Shown here: in pieces, positions 37,356 to 45,516 of the stretch | Position numbering within the stretch: position 1 is the stretch's first letter | How the letters are laid out: each line of letters starts with the position of its first letter | Assembly (NCBI GenBank): GCA_905182345.1 | Contig: CAJJBG010000014.1 | Location: forward strand, 1-46,330 | Direction of reading: 5' to 3' | From: Pelagibacteraceae bacterium AG-422-B15 | GTDB taxonomy: Bacteria > Pseudomonadota > Alphaproteobacteria > Pelagibacterales > AG-422-B15 | Length of the DNA stretch: 46,330 nt | Notes under the pieces: generated by a model | Databases searched by the model: none | Seen by the model: the letters and a program-made list of their open reading frames with translations, nothing else | What the model was told of the DNA's origin: nothing | Translations under genes and position numbers: made by a program

Positions 37356-38594
37356 CTACTCCTTAATAGTTTTTAGACCCTTAGAAGATGCTCCTACTAA
37401 TACAGCCATATTTCCAGCCTTATGTTCATTATTAAGCATTTTTTCATGTGCATCTGGAATTTTATTCCATTCAAATACCTCAGACATACATGGATCAATA
37501 ACACCATCATAAACCAGTTCATTGGCAGCACTAGCTTGTTTAGAGTTACCAAAGTGAGATCCTTGAAGTCGCTTACTATGCATCCACAAATATCGTGCAT
37601 CAAGAGTAAGATTATAACCTGTAGTTCCTGCACAGATTACAACCATTCCACCTCTTTTTACAATAAACATAGAGACGGGAACTGTAGTTTCACCTGGGTG
37701 TTCAAATACCATATCTACATTTTTACCTTTTCCAGTAAATTCCCAGAGTGCTTTTCCAAATTTTCTTACTTCTTTCATATAGCCACCATATGCTTCGGCA
37801 TCATCAATATCAGGATGCTCTCCCCAGCAATTAAAATCTTTTCTATTTAGAACTCCTACTGCTCCTAAGCTTTTAACATAGTCAGCTTTTGAATTATCCG
37901 AGATAATACCAATTGGTTTAGCCCCAACTGTTTTAGCCAGCTGAACTGCAAAACTTCCAAGTCCACCAGAAGCACCCCAGATTAAAACATATTGACCTGG
38001 CTTTAATTCGTGAGGGGCATGTCCAAATAACATTCTGTAAGCTGTAACTAGCGTTAAATTATAACAACCACTTTCTTCCCAAGATAGTTGTGGTGGCTTT
38101 TTCATTAATTGATGAGCCTGCACAGAAGTGAACTGAGCAAAAGTACCATCAGCTGTTTCATATCCAAAAACTTTATTAGTCTCAGACAACATTGGTTCTC
38201 CACCATTAACTTCTACATCCTCATGATCCCATTGCATTGCATGAACAACAATTTCATCTCCAACTTTCCATTTTTTAACATCTACTCCAACTTTCCATAC
38301 AATTCCGGAAGCATCCGATCCAGCAATGTGATAATCTTTTTTTGTTACATCAAGAACAGAAATTGGCTTACCTAAACCTGCCCATACGCCATTGTAGTTA
38401 ACTCCAGCAGCCATAACAAAAACCAGCACTTCATTGGGACCTATTTGAGGAACATCAAATTCTTCTTCAATAAAAGATTGCATAGGATTTCCATGCCTAT
38501 CTTTTCTGATAACCCAGGCGAACATTTTTTCTGGAACAAATCCAAGTGGGGGTACTTCACCTATAGCGTAAATCTTTTTTTCTTCTGTGGTCAT
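37356..38594 (-). CDS. ccrA: Crotonyl-CoA carboxylase/reductase
   Basis: Reductively carboxylates crotonyl-CoA to (2S)-ethylmalonyl-CoA with NADPH and CO2, the key step of the ethylmalonyl-CoA pathway. It has 412 residues, in the medium-chain reductase superfamily. Marks include NYNGVWAGLGKP near residue 65, GSDASGIVWKVG, the cofactor motif WGASGGLGSFAVQLA, and FEHPGETTVPVSMF, typical of Ccr. GGAG at 38606-38603 is a good ribosome-binding site. Divergent from ecm. Confidence 0.95.
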   Translation of the reverse strand: MTTEEKKIYAIGEVPPLGFVPEKMFAWVIRKDRHGNPMQSFIEEEFDVPQIGPNEVLVFVMAAGVNYNGVWAGLGKPISVLDVTKKDYHIAGSDASGIVWKVGVDVKKWKVGDEIVVHAMQWDHEDVEVNGGEPMLSETNKVFGYETADGTFAQFTSVQAHQLMKKPPQLSWEESGCYNLTLVTAYRMLFGHAPHELKPGQYVLIWGASGGLGSFAVQLAKTVGAKPIGIISDNSKADYVKSLGAVGVLNRKDFNCWGEHPDIDDAEAYGGYMKEVRKFGKALWEFTGKGKNVDMVFEHPGETTVPVSMFIVKRGGMVVICAGTTGYNLTLDARYLWMHSKRLQGSHFGNSKQASAANELVYDGVIDPCMSEVFEWNKIPDAHEKMLNNEHKAGNMAVLVGASSKGLKTIKE

Positions 38595-38680
38595 ATTATT
38601 TTCTCCAAATATTCAAAATTCAACCGAAATATAGCCTAATTTAATCTTTTTTCTAGGTTAATAGGCAGTTTAAGAATAAA

Positions 38681-38709
38681 ATTATATACACTTCTTTTTT
38701 CTCGGCTTA
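38681..38709 (-). promoter_or_regulatory. Possible ccrA promoter
   Basis: On the minus strand a perfect -10 TATAAT (38686-38681). The hexamer 17 bases upstream (38709-38704) is TAAGCC, a poor -35, so either transcription needs an activator or the promoter lies elsewhere. The poor -35 coincides with half of the palindrome at 38704-38714. Confidence 0.35.
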
Positions 38710-38714
38710 TAGCC
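38704..38714. promoter_or_regulatory. Palindrome between ccrA and ecm (possible operator)
   Basis: GGCT-TAT-AGCC, a perfect 4+4 inverted repeat, stands out as G+C-rich in an AT-rich intergenic region. It covers the -35 position of the predicted ccrA promoter and lies immediately upstream of the ecm start region. A further TATAGCC half-site is at 38630-38636. The regulator is not identifiable. Confidence 0.35.
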
Positions 38715-38720
38715 AGTTTG

Positions 38721-38740
38721 TTATTATTATTATTATTATA
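38721..38740. repeat. (TTA)6 microsatellite upstream of ecm
   Basis: Six TTA units plus TA, starting 60 bp before the ecm ATG. It lies where the spacer or -10 of a plus-strand promoter would be (TTGTTA 38718-38723 as a possible -35), so changes in repeat number could alter spacing. Confidence 0.8.
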
Positions 38741-38780
38741 GATAAATCAAAAGAACTGAAAGACAAGTTTAAGGACTAAA

Positions 38781-40748
38781 ATGACAGATAAACCATGGTT
38801 AATACGCACTTATGCAGGACACTCTACTGCTAAAAAATCAAATGAATTATACTTGAATAATCTTTCTAAGGGCCAAACTGGACTATCTATAGCATTCGAT
38901 CTTCCAACTCAAACTGGTTACGATAGTGACCATGTGCTTGCGAGTGGTGAAGTGGGTAAGGTGGGTGTTCCAATTAGCCATATAGGTGATATGCGAACTT
39001 TATTAAATCAAATTCCACTTGATCAAATGAATACTTCAATGACTATTAATGCAACAGCTGGCTGGCTCTTAAGTCTTTATATTGCACTGGCGGACGAACA
39101 AAAGATCGATCGAAATAAATTACAAGGGACTACGCAAAATGATATTATAAAAGAGTACCTATCTAGAGGAACTCATATTTTTCCTCCAGCACCGAGTCTT
39201 CGACTTATATCTGATATGATTACATTTACTTATAAAGAATTACCAAAATGGAATCCTGTAAATATTTGTTCTTACCATCTTCAAGAAGTAGGGGCAAAGC
39301 CAGTTCAAGAGCTTGCTTTTGCACTGTCAACAGCAGTAGCATATTTAGATCGTGTTAAAGAAGCTAACGTACTCTCAGATGATGAATTTGAAAATGTAGT
39401 TGGACGTATAAGCTTCTTTGTTAACTCTGGAATTAAATTTGTTACAGAAATGTGCAAAATGAGAGCTTTTGTAGACTTATGGGATGAGATAACAAAAGAA
39501 AGATATGGAGTAAAAGATCCTAAAAATAGAAGATTTAGATATGGAGTACAAGTTAACAGCTTAGGACTAACAGAACAACAACCTGAAAATAATGTTTATC
39601 GAATATTAATAGAAATGATGGCAGTTGTTTTGTCAAAAGATGCCAGAGCTAGAGCTGTTCAGTTGCCTGCTTGGAATGAAGCGTTAGGATTACCAAGGCC
39701 GTGGGATCAACAGTGGTCATTACGACTTCAGCAAATTCTTGCGTATGAAACAGATCTTTTAGAATTTGAAGATTTATTTAATGGCTCAAAAGTTGTTGAA
39801 GAAAAAGTTGAGCAAATGAAAATAGACGCGAGAAAAGAGTTTAATCATATTCAGTCAATGGGCGGTGCAGTTGTAGGAATTGAAAATAGCTATTTAAAAC
39901 AACAATTGGTGGATTCAAACAAAGAAAGAATTCAAAGAATTAATGATGGTGAACAAATCGTTGTAGGAGTAAATAAATTTAAAGAAACAGAAAAATCACC
40001 TCTCACAGCAAATGATAGCGGCATTGAAACAATAGATTCAAAAGTTGAAATGGAACAAATTAAAGCATTAAATGAATGGCGTAAAAACAGAGATCAAGAG
40101 TTAGTAGATAAGGCTTTAAAAAATCTAATATTAGCTGCAAAATCAGATATTAATATTATGCCTGCGTCTATTGAGGCAGCAAAAGCTGGAGTAACAACTG
40201 GTGAATGGACAAACGTAATGCGAGACGTATTTGGTGAGTTTAGGGCGCCCACAGGTATTACACAGAATGTTAAAACAACGACTAATAATGATTATTTAGA
40301 AATTAAAAAACGCGTAGATGCAATATCTGAAAAAACAGGGCGTCGAATTAAGTTTCTTATAGGTAAGCCTGGCCTAGATGGGCATTCAAGTGGTGCTGAA
40401 CAAATAGCTGTTAGTGCAAGTGATTGTGGAATGGATGTTTTATACGAAGGCATTAGACTTACGCCAGCGCAAATTGTAAAATCTTCCATAGAAGAAGATG
40501 TTCATATTATAGGCTTGTCTATTTTATCTGGTTCGCATATTCAACTGGTTGGAGAGATTATGTCTGAGCTAAAAAAAAATAAAATTGATAATATTCCTGT
40601 TATAGTTGGAGGAATAATACCAATAGATGATGAGGTGACCTTAAAAGCTCAAGGAGTAAGCGCAGTTTACACTCCAAAAGACTACCAACTTAAAGACATT
40701 ATGGCTGACATAGTTAGCATTGTAGAAAATAATATTAATCAAAGTTAG
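38781..40748 (+). CDS. ecm: Ethylmalonyl-CoA mutase (coenzyme B12-dependent)
   Basis: Rearranges (2R)-ethylmalonyl-CoA to methylsuccinyl-CoA. It has 655 residues. The N-terminal mutase barrel starts KPWLIRTYAGHSTAKKSNELY, the Ecm form of the methylmalonyl-CoA mutase fold. The C-terminal cobalamin domain has D533, H535 and G538 in LDGHSSGAE, with SILSGSHIQL and VVGGIIP following. Ecm rather than methylmalonyl-CoA mutase is supported by the ccrA and mcd neighbours and single-subunit form. AAGGA at 38771-38775 is a good ribosome-binding site. Confidence 0.93.
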   Translation: MTDKPWLIRTYAGHSTAKKSNELYLNNLSKGQTGLSIAFDLPTQTGYDSDHVLASGEVGKVGVPISHIGDMRTLLNQIPLDQMNTSMTINATAGWLLSLYIALADEQKIDRNKLQGTTQNDIIKEYLSRGTHIFPPAPSLRLISDMITFTYKELPKWNPVNICSYHLQEVGAKPVQELAFALSTAVAYLDRVKEANVLSDDEFENVVGRISFFVNSGIKFVTEMCKMRAFVDLWDEITKERYGVKDPKNRRFRYGVQVNSLGLTEQQPENNVYRILIEMMAVVLSKDARARAVQLPAWNEALGLPRPWDQQWSLRLQQILAYETDLLEFEDLFNGSKVVEEKVEQMKIDARKEFNHIQSMGGAVVGIENSYLKQQLVDSNKERIQRINDGEQIVVGVNKFKETEKSPLTANDSGIETIDSKVEMEQIKALNEWRKNRDQELVDKALKNLILAAKSDINIMPASIEAAKAGVTTGEWTNVMRDVFGEFRAPTGITQNVKTTTNNDYLEIKKRVDAISEKTGRRIKFLIGKPGLDGHSSGAEQIAVSASDCGMDVLYEGIRLTPAQIVKSSIEEDVHIIGLSILSGSHIQLVGEIMSELKKNKIDNIPVIVGGIIPIDDEVTLKAQGVSAVYTPKDYQLKDIMADIVSIVENNINQS

Positions 40749-40753
40749 TAATA

Positions 40754-41401
40754 ATGTTAAATGGACCTATTTTAGAGCCAGCTAGTGGCAAGACACCAAA
40801 ACAACTGGTTATTTTTGTTCATGGTTATGGTGCAGATGGAAATGATTTAATTGGTTTAGCAAGTTATTTTCAAAATATTCTTCCAGATGCATTATTTCTC
40901 TCACCACATGCTCCCGACCCATGCCCAATGAACCCAGCTGGATATCAATGGTTTGATTTTTCTTCAACAGACCCTGCTAAGTTGTGGACTAACATTTTAA
41001 TTGCTGGCGACCATTTAAATAAATTTATAGATGCCAAATTATCAGAACTTAAACTTAAAGAAGAAAGCTTGGCATTAATAGGTTTTAGTCAGGGAACAAT
41101 GATGGCATTGCACGTTAGCCTTAGAAGAGCAAAACCAATGGCAGCAGTTTTAGGATATTCAGGAAGACTTTTAGGCTCTGAATTGCTTAAAAATGATTTA
41201 GTTTCAAAACCACCAATATATTTAATACATGGCGACCAAGACCCAGTAGTTCATTATCAAGAAACATTAACTGCAGAAAAAATTTTAAGCGAACATGGCG
41301 TAGATATTAAGGTACATATTTCTAAGCAAACACAGCATTCAATAGCAGAAGATGGATTGGGTATAGGTGTTGAGTTTTTAGGGTCTAAATTAAAAAACTA
41401 A
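40754..41401 (+). CDS. Phospholipase/carboxylesterase family hydrolase
   Basis: A cytosolic alpha/beta hydrolase of 215 residues in the YpfH/acyl-protein-thioesterase-like group. HGYGADGNDLIGLA starts the fold, the nucleophile is S112 in GFSQGTMMAL, the acid lies in HGDQDPVVHY and the His in QTQHSIAEDG. The natural substrate is unknown. It follows ecm by 5 bp, so is probably co-transcribed, but a role in the same pathway is not shown. Confidence 0.85.
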   Translation: MLNGPILEPASGKTPKQLVIFVHGYGADGNDLIGLASYFQNILPDALFLSPHAPDPCPMNPAGYQWFDFSSTDPAKLWTNILIAGDHLNKFIDAKLSELKLKEESLALIGFSQGTMMALHVSLRRAKPMAAVLGYSGRLLGSELLKNDLVSKPPIYLIHGDQDPVVHYQETLTAEKILSEHGVDIKVHISKQTQHSIAEDGLGIGVEFLGSKLKN

Positions 41402-41407
41402 AACTTA

Positions 41408-41935
41408 TTATATTTTTTCAGCAAGATAGACTGCCGTTTGAGTAGTTTTTCTTATAAATTTTCTTAAGACACTATAGCCAATTGCCTGATGAGAACCCAT
41501 ATTAATTGCCGCTTGTTTATGCCCCTCTTCATCTTTTTGAAACTTTTTAATTTTAGCCTGAAGCTCAGGCTCAACGCCCTCAAGCATGTCTATTTGTTTT
41601 TGGTAATGCTCAACTATTACTTCTTCTACGGCTTCAGTACAGGCATAAGCTGCCTTAGGCCCCATAATTGCAGTAGATATGCCGATTGCTGTAGCGCCAA
41701 ACTCCCAAACAGGGCCCAATAGCGTCGGTCGAACATTATGCCTCTTTATCTCTGCATTGAAGAAATCTAAATGCTCTTGCTCGTCTTCTGCCATTTGAGA
41801 AATTTTTATGACATCATCATGTTTGCCTAAAAACTTAAGGACTTTTCTTTGAGCATCATAGATTCTTTGAGCACCAATCTCACCCGCCTGGTTAACCCTA
41901 ATAATTTTATCTATTAATTTATTTTTTTCATTCAT
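41408..41935 (-). CDS. coq7: Demethoxyubiquinone hydroxylase (COQ7 family)
   Basis: A di-iron monooxygenase in ubiquinone synthesis. It has 175 residues. Iron ligands lie in GEIGAQRIY, MAEDEQEHLDFF, TEAVEEVIVEHY and KDEEGHKQAA, giving the expected ExxH pattern twice. Hydrophobic LLGPVWEFGATAIGISTAIMG suits membrane association. It overlaps dsbB by four bases and faces the carboxylesterase gene with 6 bp between stops. Confidence 0.93.
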   Translation of the reverse strand: MNEKNKLIDKIIRVNQAGEIGAQRIYDAQRKVLKFLGKHDDVIKISQMAEDEQEHLDFFNAEIKRHNVRPTLLGPVWEFGATAIGISTAIMGPKAAYACTEAVEEVIVEHYQKQIDMLEGVEPELQAKIKKFQKDEEGHKQAAINMGSHQAIGYSVLRKFIRKTTQTAVYLAEKI

Positions 41936-42417
41936 ATTCTTTTATATAGTGCAGTTATATTTAAAATCAAAAGCCCTAACATGACTAAAGCATTTAGTTC
42001 GGCAATAGATATTAGACTTAATAGTACAGTTGGCTCATCACAACGAACAATAGGCGCATTAAGAAGCTGTGTTGACAAAGCTTCAATATTTAAATCCATA
42101 CTATTTCCTGAACACCCACTTTTACCAACCCATAGCTTTCTCTCTATACCAACATGATAAGTTGCATATAAAAACCCAATAAGAGATAAGCTTATGTAAG
42201 TAATTTTAGTAATTGTTAGCAAAAGAGATTTCTGAAAATTTACACAAACACTAACAAATGCTATTATTCCAATTAAATAATAAGGATAACGTTCTTTGAT
42301 GCACATTTCACAAGGAGCCAGTCCAAATAAGTACTGAAGGATATAAACAGCTACTAATGCTATCAAAGCTATAGCAAGGTTGATAATAATATAATTTTTA
42401 ATAAGGATTATTTTCAT
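41932..42417 (-). CDS. dsbB: Disulfide bond formation protein B
   Basis: Inner-membrane enzyme that reoxidises DsbA using quinone. It has 161 residues with four membrane helices. The first redox pair is C36/C39 (APCEMCIKERYPYY) and the second is C102/C126, in the second periplasmic loop. Position between yqaA and coq7 is usual in alphaproteobacteria. It overlaps yqaA by one base. Confidence 0.9.
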   Translation of the reverse strand: MKIILIKNYIIINLAIALIALVAVYILQYLFGLAPCEMCIKERYPYYLIGIIAFVSVCVNFQKSLLLTITKITYISLSLIGFLYATYHVGIERKLWVGKSGCSGNSMDLNIEALSTQLLNAPIVRCDEPTVLLSLISIAELNALVMLGLLILNITALYKRI

Positions 42418-43019
42418 TAAATAATAAATTGATAAGTTATGTATAATAATAAAATAGATAAAAATATAAAAATAGAAATTAAATTTAATTTTTTATCAAT
42501 AGTATTAATTATTTGTTCTCCATATTTCCAAACTAAGAATCCTATTAAATAAAATCTTATACCTCGAGATAAAATTGCAGCTAATAAAAAATTCCACACA
42601 GTAATACCTAATGTACCACTGGATAGTGTGATAATTTTAAATGGCAATGGAGTAAATCCTCCAATAAAGACATACATAAAACCATAGTCATTTACTTTAT
42701 CTTTAAAGAAATCAAATTGAGTTGAATAATTATAAAAATTAAGAATATTTCCCACAATAGATTCAAAAAAGAATAAACCAATATAGTATGCGGTTAGTCC
42801 ACCTACAATTGAGCCAAAGAAAGAAAAAAATACAATTTTAAAAACTTTGGTTCTATCCGACACCATCATTGGCACCATAAATATCTCTTGTGGTATTGGA
42901 AAAAATATAGCCTCAATGTAACCTATTATAAAAACAAATGGCATTGCAAATCGAGTATTAGAAAAAGCTTTAATTTGATTATCAATTATGGCTTTAAAGA
43001 AGTTGAATATTTTTCTCAT
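42417..43019 (-). CDS. YqaA-family VTT/DedA-like membrane protein
   Basis: A 200-residue inner-membrane protein with several helices. The VTT/DedA domain signature is visible: PIPQEIFMVPMMV near residue 46, GSIVGGLTAYYIG, the re-entrant FIGGFTPLPFKIITLSSGTLGI and the Arg-containing ILSRGIRFYLIGFLVW. Family members act in lipid scrambling or carrier recycling, but the substrate here is unknown. Lead gene of yqaA-dsbB-coq7. Confidence 0.85.
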   Translation of the reverse strand: MRKIFNFFKAIIDNQIKAFSNTRFAMPFVFIIGYIEAIFFPIPQEIFMVPMMVSDRTKVFKIVFFSFFGSIVGGLTAYYIGLFFFESIVGNILNFYNYSTQFDFFKDKVNDYGFMYVFIGGFTPLPFKIITLSSGTLGITVWNFLLAAILSRGIRFYLIGFLVWKYGEQIINTIDKKLNLISIFIFLSILLLYITYQFII

Positions 43020-43171
43020 ATTAATGATTAATTTTATAGAATTAATACAATATACATCAAATAAATAAAACTATGTCCTGTCAATTTACAAATTATTCTT
43101 TATTTATAAGCTTAATTATTTGAAACTAGATAGAATTAGTCTTAGTTTACCTTTAATTATAATTAAATTTG

Positions 43172-43256
43172 GGGGGTATGGCGGAATTGGTAGACGCGCC
43201 AGATTCAAAATCTGGTGGCTTCGGTCGTCTCGGTTCGACTCCGAGTATCCCCACCA
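43172..43256 (+). tRNA. tRNA-Leu (CAA anticodon)
   Basis: An 85-nt class II tRNA. The acceptor stem GGGGGTA (43172-43178) pairs with TATCCCC (one G-U). The anticodon stem CCAGA/TCTGG holds loop TTCAAAA with anticodon CAA. There is a long variable arm and a T-arm CTCGG/CCGAG around TTCGACT, then discriminator A and an encoded CCA (43254-43256). It reads UUG. A TATAAT at 43158-43163 lies just upstream, a possible -10. Confidence 0.97.
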
Positions 43257-43273
43257 AATCTAAAGTTCAAAAA

Positions 43274-44683
43274 ATGAGAATTATAAATGTATTAGAATTA
43301 GACTATCAAGAGCCCATTAGTTTTTTTCAAAAATTAAAGGGTTTAGATGGGTTAACCTATTTAGATAGCGGGGGTAAAGATGAAGCTTTAAATCAGTATA
43401 GTTATATTGCAGCACTACCAGTATTAAAGATTCATAAAAAGGAAAGTAATATTTTTATTGATAATAAAACTACCAATAGGTCTTTTTTTGAAATTATTGA
43501 AGATTTACTGGATACTTTACAGACACAAAAGATTCCAAATTTACCAAGCTTCCAATGTGGCTTAGCTGGATTTATTTCATATGAGGCATGCCTAGAAATT
43601 GAAAAAATTAAAAATGTAAAAAATAGTAATTATGATTTTGATGATATCTGGTTTGGTTTATATGATGTTGTCTTTGCCTTTGATCACAAAAAACGTAAGA
43701 CATATGTATTCTCGGTAAATTTAGATGATTATCAAGAGAATACAGACAATATGTTAAATATTGTAAAGTCAGAATATTTATTAGATCTATATAAAACTGA
43801 TGCAGTTGAAATTAAAGATCAACATAATTTCAATTTTGAATGGAAGCCTAATCAAGATAAAGATTCCTATAAACAATCAATTAATAAAATTTTAGAATAT
43901 ATTAAGGCAGGAGATATATTTCAGGCAAATTTTACTCACTGCTTTGTTGCTACCAACAATAATTTGAATAATCATTTTGACATATATTTAAATTATAGAA
44001 AAAAAACTCAAACACCATTTTCCGCCTTTATATCTAATAATAAAGATGATGCAGTATGCTCATTTTCTCCTGAAAGACTTTTAAGCTTGGATGATAACAT
44101 AATTACAGCTGCTCCAATAAAAGGAACTACTCCGCGTGGGTTAACTGATAAGCAAGATAAGGCATTAATTGCTGACTTAGTTAAAAGTAAAAAAAACTTA
44201 GCCGAAAATTTGATGATAGTTGATGTATTGCGCAATGATATCTCTAGAGTCTCTATTACAGGAAGTGTTGAGGTCAAAAAATTAGCATCACTTGAAACTT
44301 ACGAAAATGTTCATCATCTAGTTTCATATATATCGAGTAGAATTCAACCTAGTAAAAAAGCTGTAGACTTGCTAAAAGCTTGCTTACCAGGTGCATCAGT
44401 GACCGGTGCCCCCAAAATAAGAGCAATGGAAATAATTAGTGAATTGGAAGAAACTGCAAGGGGTCCCTATTGTGGTGCTCTTGGATATATTTCATTGTGT
44501 GGATCATTAGATATGAATATTCCCATTCGAACCATTTTATTAACCAAAGATAAAATAGTTGTTAATTGTGGTGGGGGAATCGTAAGTGATTCTGATTCTG
44601 AATTAGAGTATCAAGAGTCTATTGATAAGATTAGTAATTTATTAAATAATGACTATGACCAAAGTCAGATTAAACTAAATTGA
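43274..44683 (+). CDS. pabB: Aminodeoxychorismate synthase component I
   Basis: Makes 4-amino-4-deoxychorismate for folate synthesis. It has 469 residues from ATG 43274. The chorismate-binding domain has KAGDIFQANFTHCF, APIKGTTPRG, NLMIVDVLRNDISRV and LPGASVTGAPKIRAMEII, with IRTILLTKD and NCGGGIVSDS at the end. The PIKGT lysine is the ammonia-using PabB form rather than TrpE PIAGT. An open frame extends back to 43169 but encodes the tRNA-Leu. pabC overlaps or follows directly. Confidence 0.93.
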   Translation: MRIINVLELDYQEPISFFQKLKGLDGLTYLDSGGKDEALNQYSYIAALPVLKIHKKESNIFIDNKTTNRSFFEIIEDLLDTLQTQKIPNLPSFQCGLAGFISYEACLEIEKIKNVKNSNYDFDDIWFGLYDVVFAFDHKKRKTYVFSVNLDDYQENTDNMLNIVKSEYLLDLYKTDAVEIKDQHNFNFEWKPNQDKDSYKQSINKILEYIKAGDIFQANFTHCFVATNNNLNNHFDIYLNYRKKTQTPFSAFISNNKDDAVCSFSPERLLSLDDNIITAAPIKGTTPRGLTDKQDKALIADLVKSKKNLAENLMIVDVLRNDISRVSITGSVEVKKLASLETYENVHHLVSYISSRIQPSKKAVDLLKACLPGASVTGAPKIRAMEIISELEETARGPYCGALGYISLCGSLDMNIPIRTILLTKDKIVVNCGGGIVSDSDSELEYQESIDKISNLLNNDYDQSQIKLN

Positions 44684-44688
44684 TACCT

Positions 44689-45516
44689 ATGATTATTTAT
44701 GCAAATGGAAAATATATCCCACAAAAAAAACTAACTTTCGATATATCAGATAGAGGGTTATTATTAGGTGATGGTATTTTTGATACGATGCTTTATCAAG
44801 AAAAATTAATTTATTATAATGATCATTACAAAAGACTAAAGTCTACAGCTAAGCTACTTTCTTTTAACTTCAATTTAACTAATGAACAATTAAAAAAAAT
44901 TATTAACAATTTGATAATTAAAAATAATTTTCAAAATAAAAAAATTGCTATCAGAACCAATATAACAAGAGGAATTTCGAAAAGAGGCTTAGATTTTGAA
45001 AAGTCTCACAAAGTTGGAATTTATATAAAATTAAATTTAATTCCTAAATCATTATTCATGAAACCAATTAAATTAGGATTAGCTAGCATTAGAAGGAATA
45101 GTACATCTCCTATTTCTCAAAATAAGACACTTAATTATTTAGACAATGTAATTGAAAAAAATAGAGCTGCTAAAAATGGCTGTGAAGATGCAATATTTTT
45201 AAATATTAATGAAAAAGTTAGTTGCACAACTACTTCAAATATATTTTATGTTCAAAAAAATAAGATATATACTCCTCCTTTAAAGGATGGAGTTCTAAAT
45301 GGTGTCATGAGAGAACAATTTCTCAAAAAAAAGATTGCAACAACGCAAACCACAGCATTAAATAACCTACTGAAAAGTGAGCATATTTTTTTAACAAATA
45401 GTATTTTTGGGATAAGGCCAGTTAAATCAATATTTGGATACAGAAAAACATTTGAAGATAATAAAAAATTCTATACAAATCTTATAGATATTTTAGAAAA
45501 TAAAAAAATCATATGA
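44689..45516 (+). CDS. pabC: Aminodeoxychorismate lyase-like class IV aminotransferase
   Basis: A fold-type IV PLP enzyme of 275 residues. Family marks: DRGLLLGDGIFDTM (21-34), the PLP lysine K146 in SQNKTLNYLDN, and NIFYV with GVLNGVMRE. Position directly after pabB supports 4-amino-4-deoxychorismate lyase, giving 4-aminobenzoate; branched-chain or D-amino-acid aminotransferase is the alternative. The start is ATG 44689, five bases after pabB; a TTG at 44680 would overlap it. Confidence 0.82.
   Translation: MIIYANGKYIPQKKLTFDISDRGLLLGDGIFDTMLYQEKLIYYNDHYKRLKSTAKLLSFNFNLTNEQLKKIINNLIIKNNFQNKKIAIRTNITRGISKRGLDFEKSHKVGIYIKLNLIPKSLFMKPIKLGLASIRRNSTSPISQNKTLNYLDNVIEKNRAAKNGCEDAIFLNINEKVSCTTTSNIFYVQKNKIYTPPLKDGVLNGVMREQFLKKKIATTQTTALNNLLKSEHIFLTNSIFGIRPVKSIFGYRKTFEDNKKFYTNLIDILENKKII

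Noticed and set aside
43172-43256. tRNA-Leu as an island attachment site
   Set aside because: No 3'-end repeat of the tRNA and no integrase gene nearby; flanking genes are ordinary.
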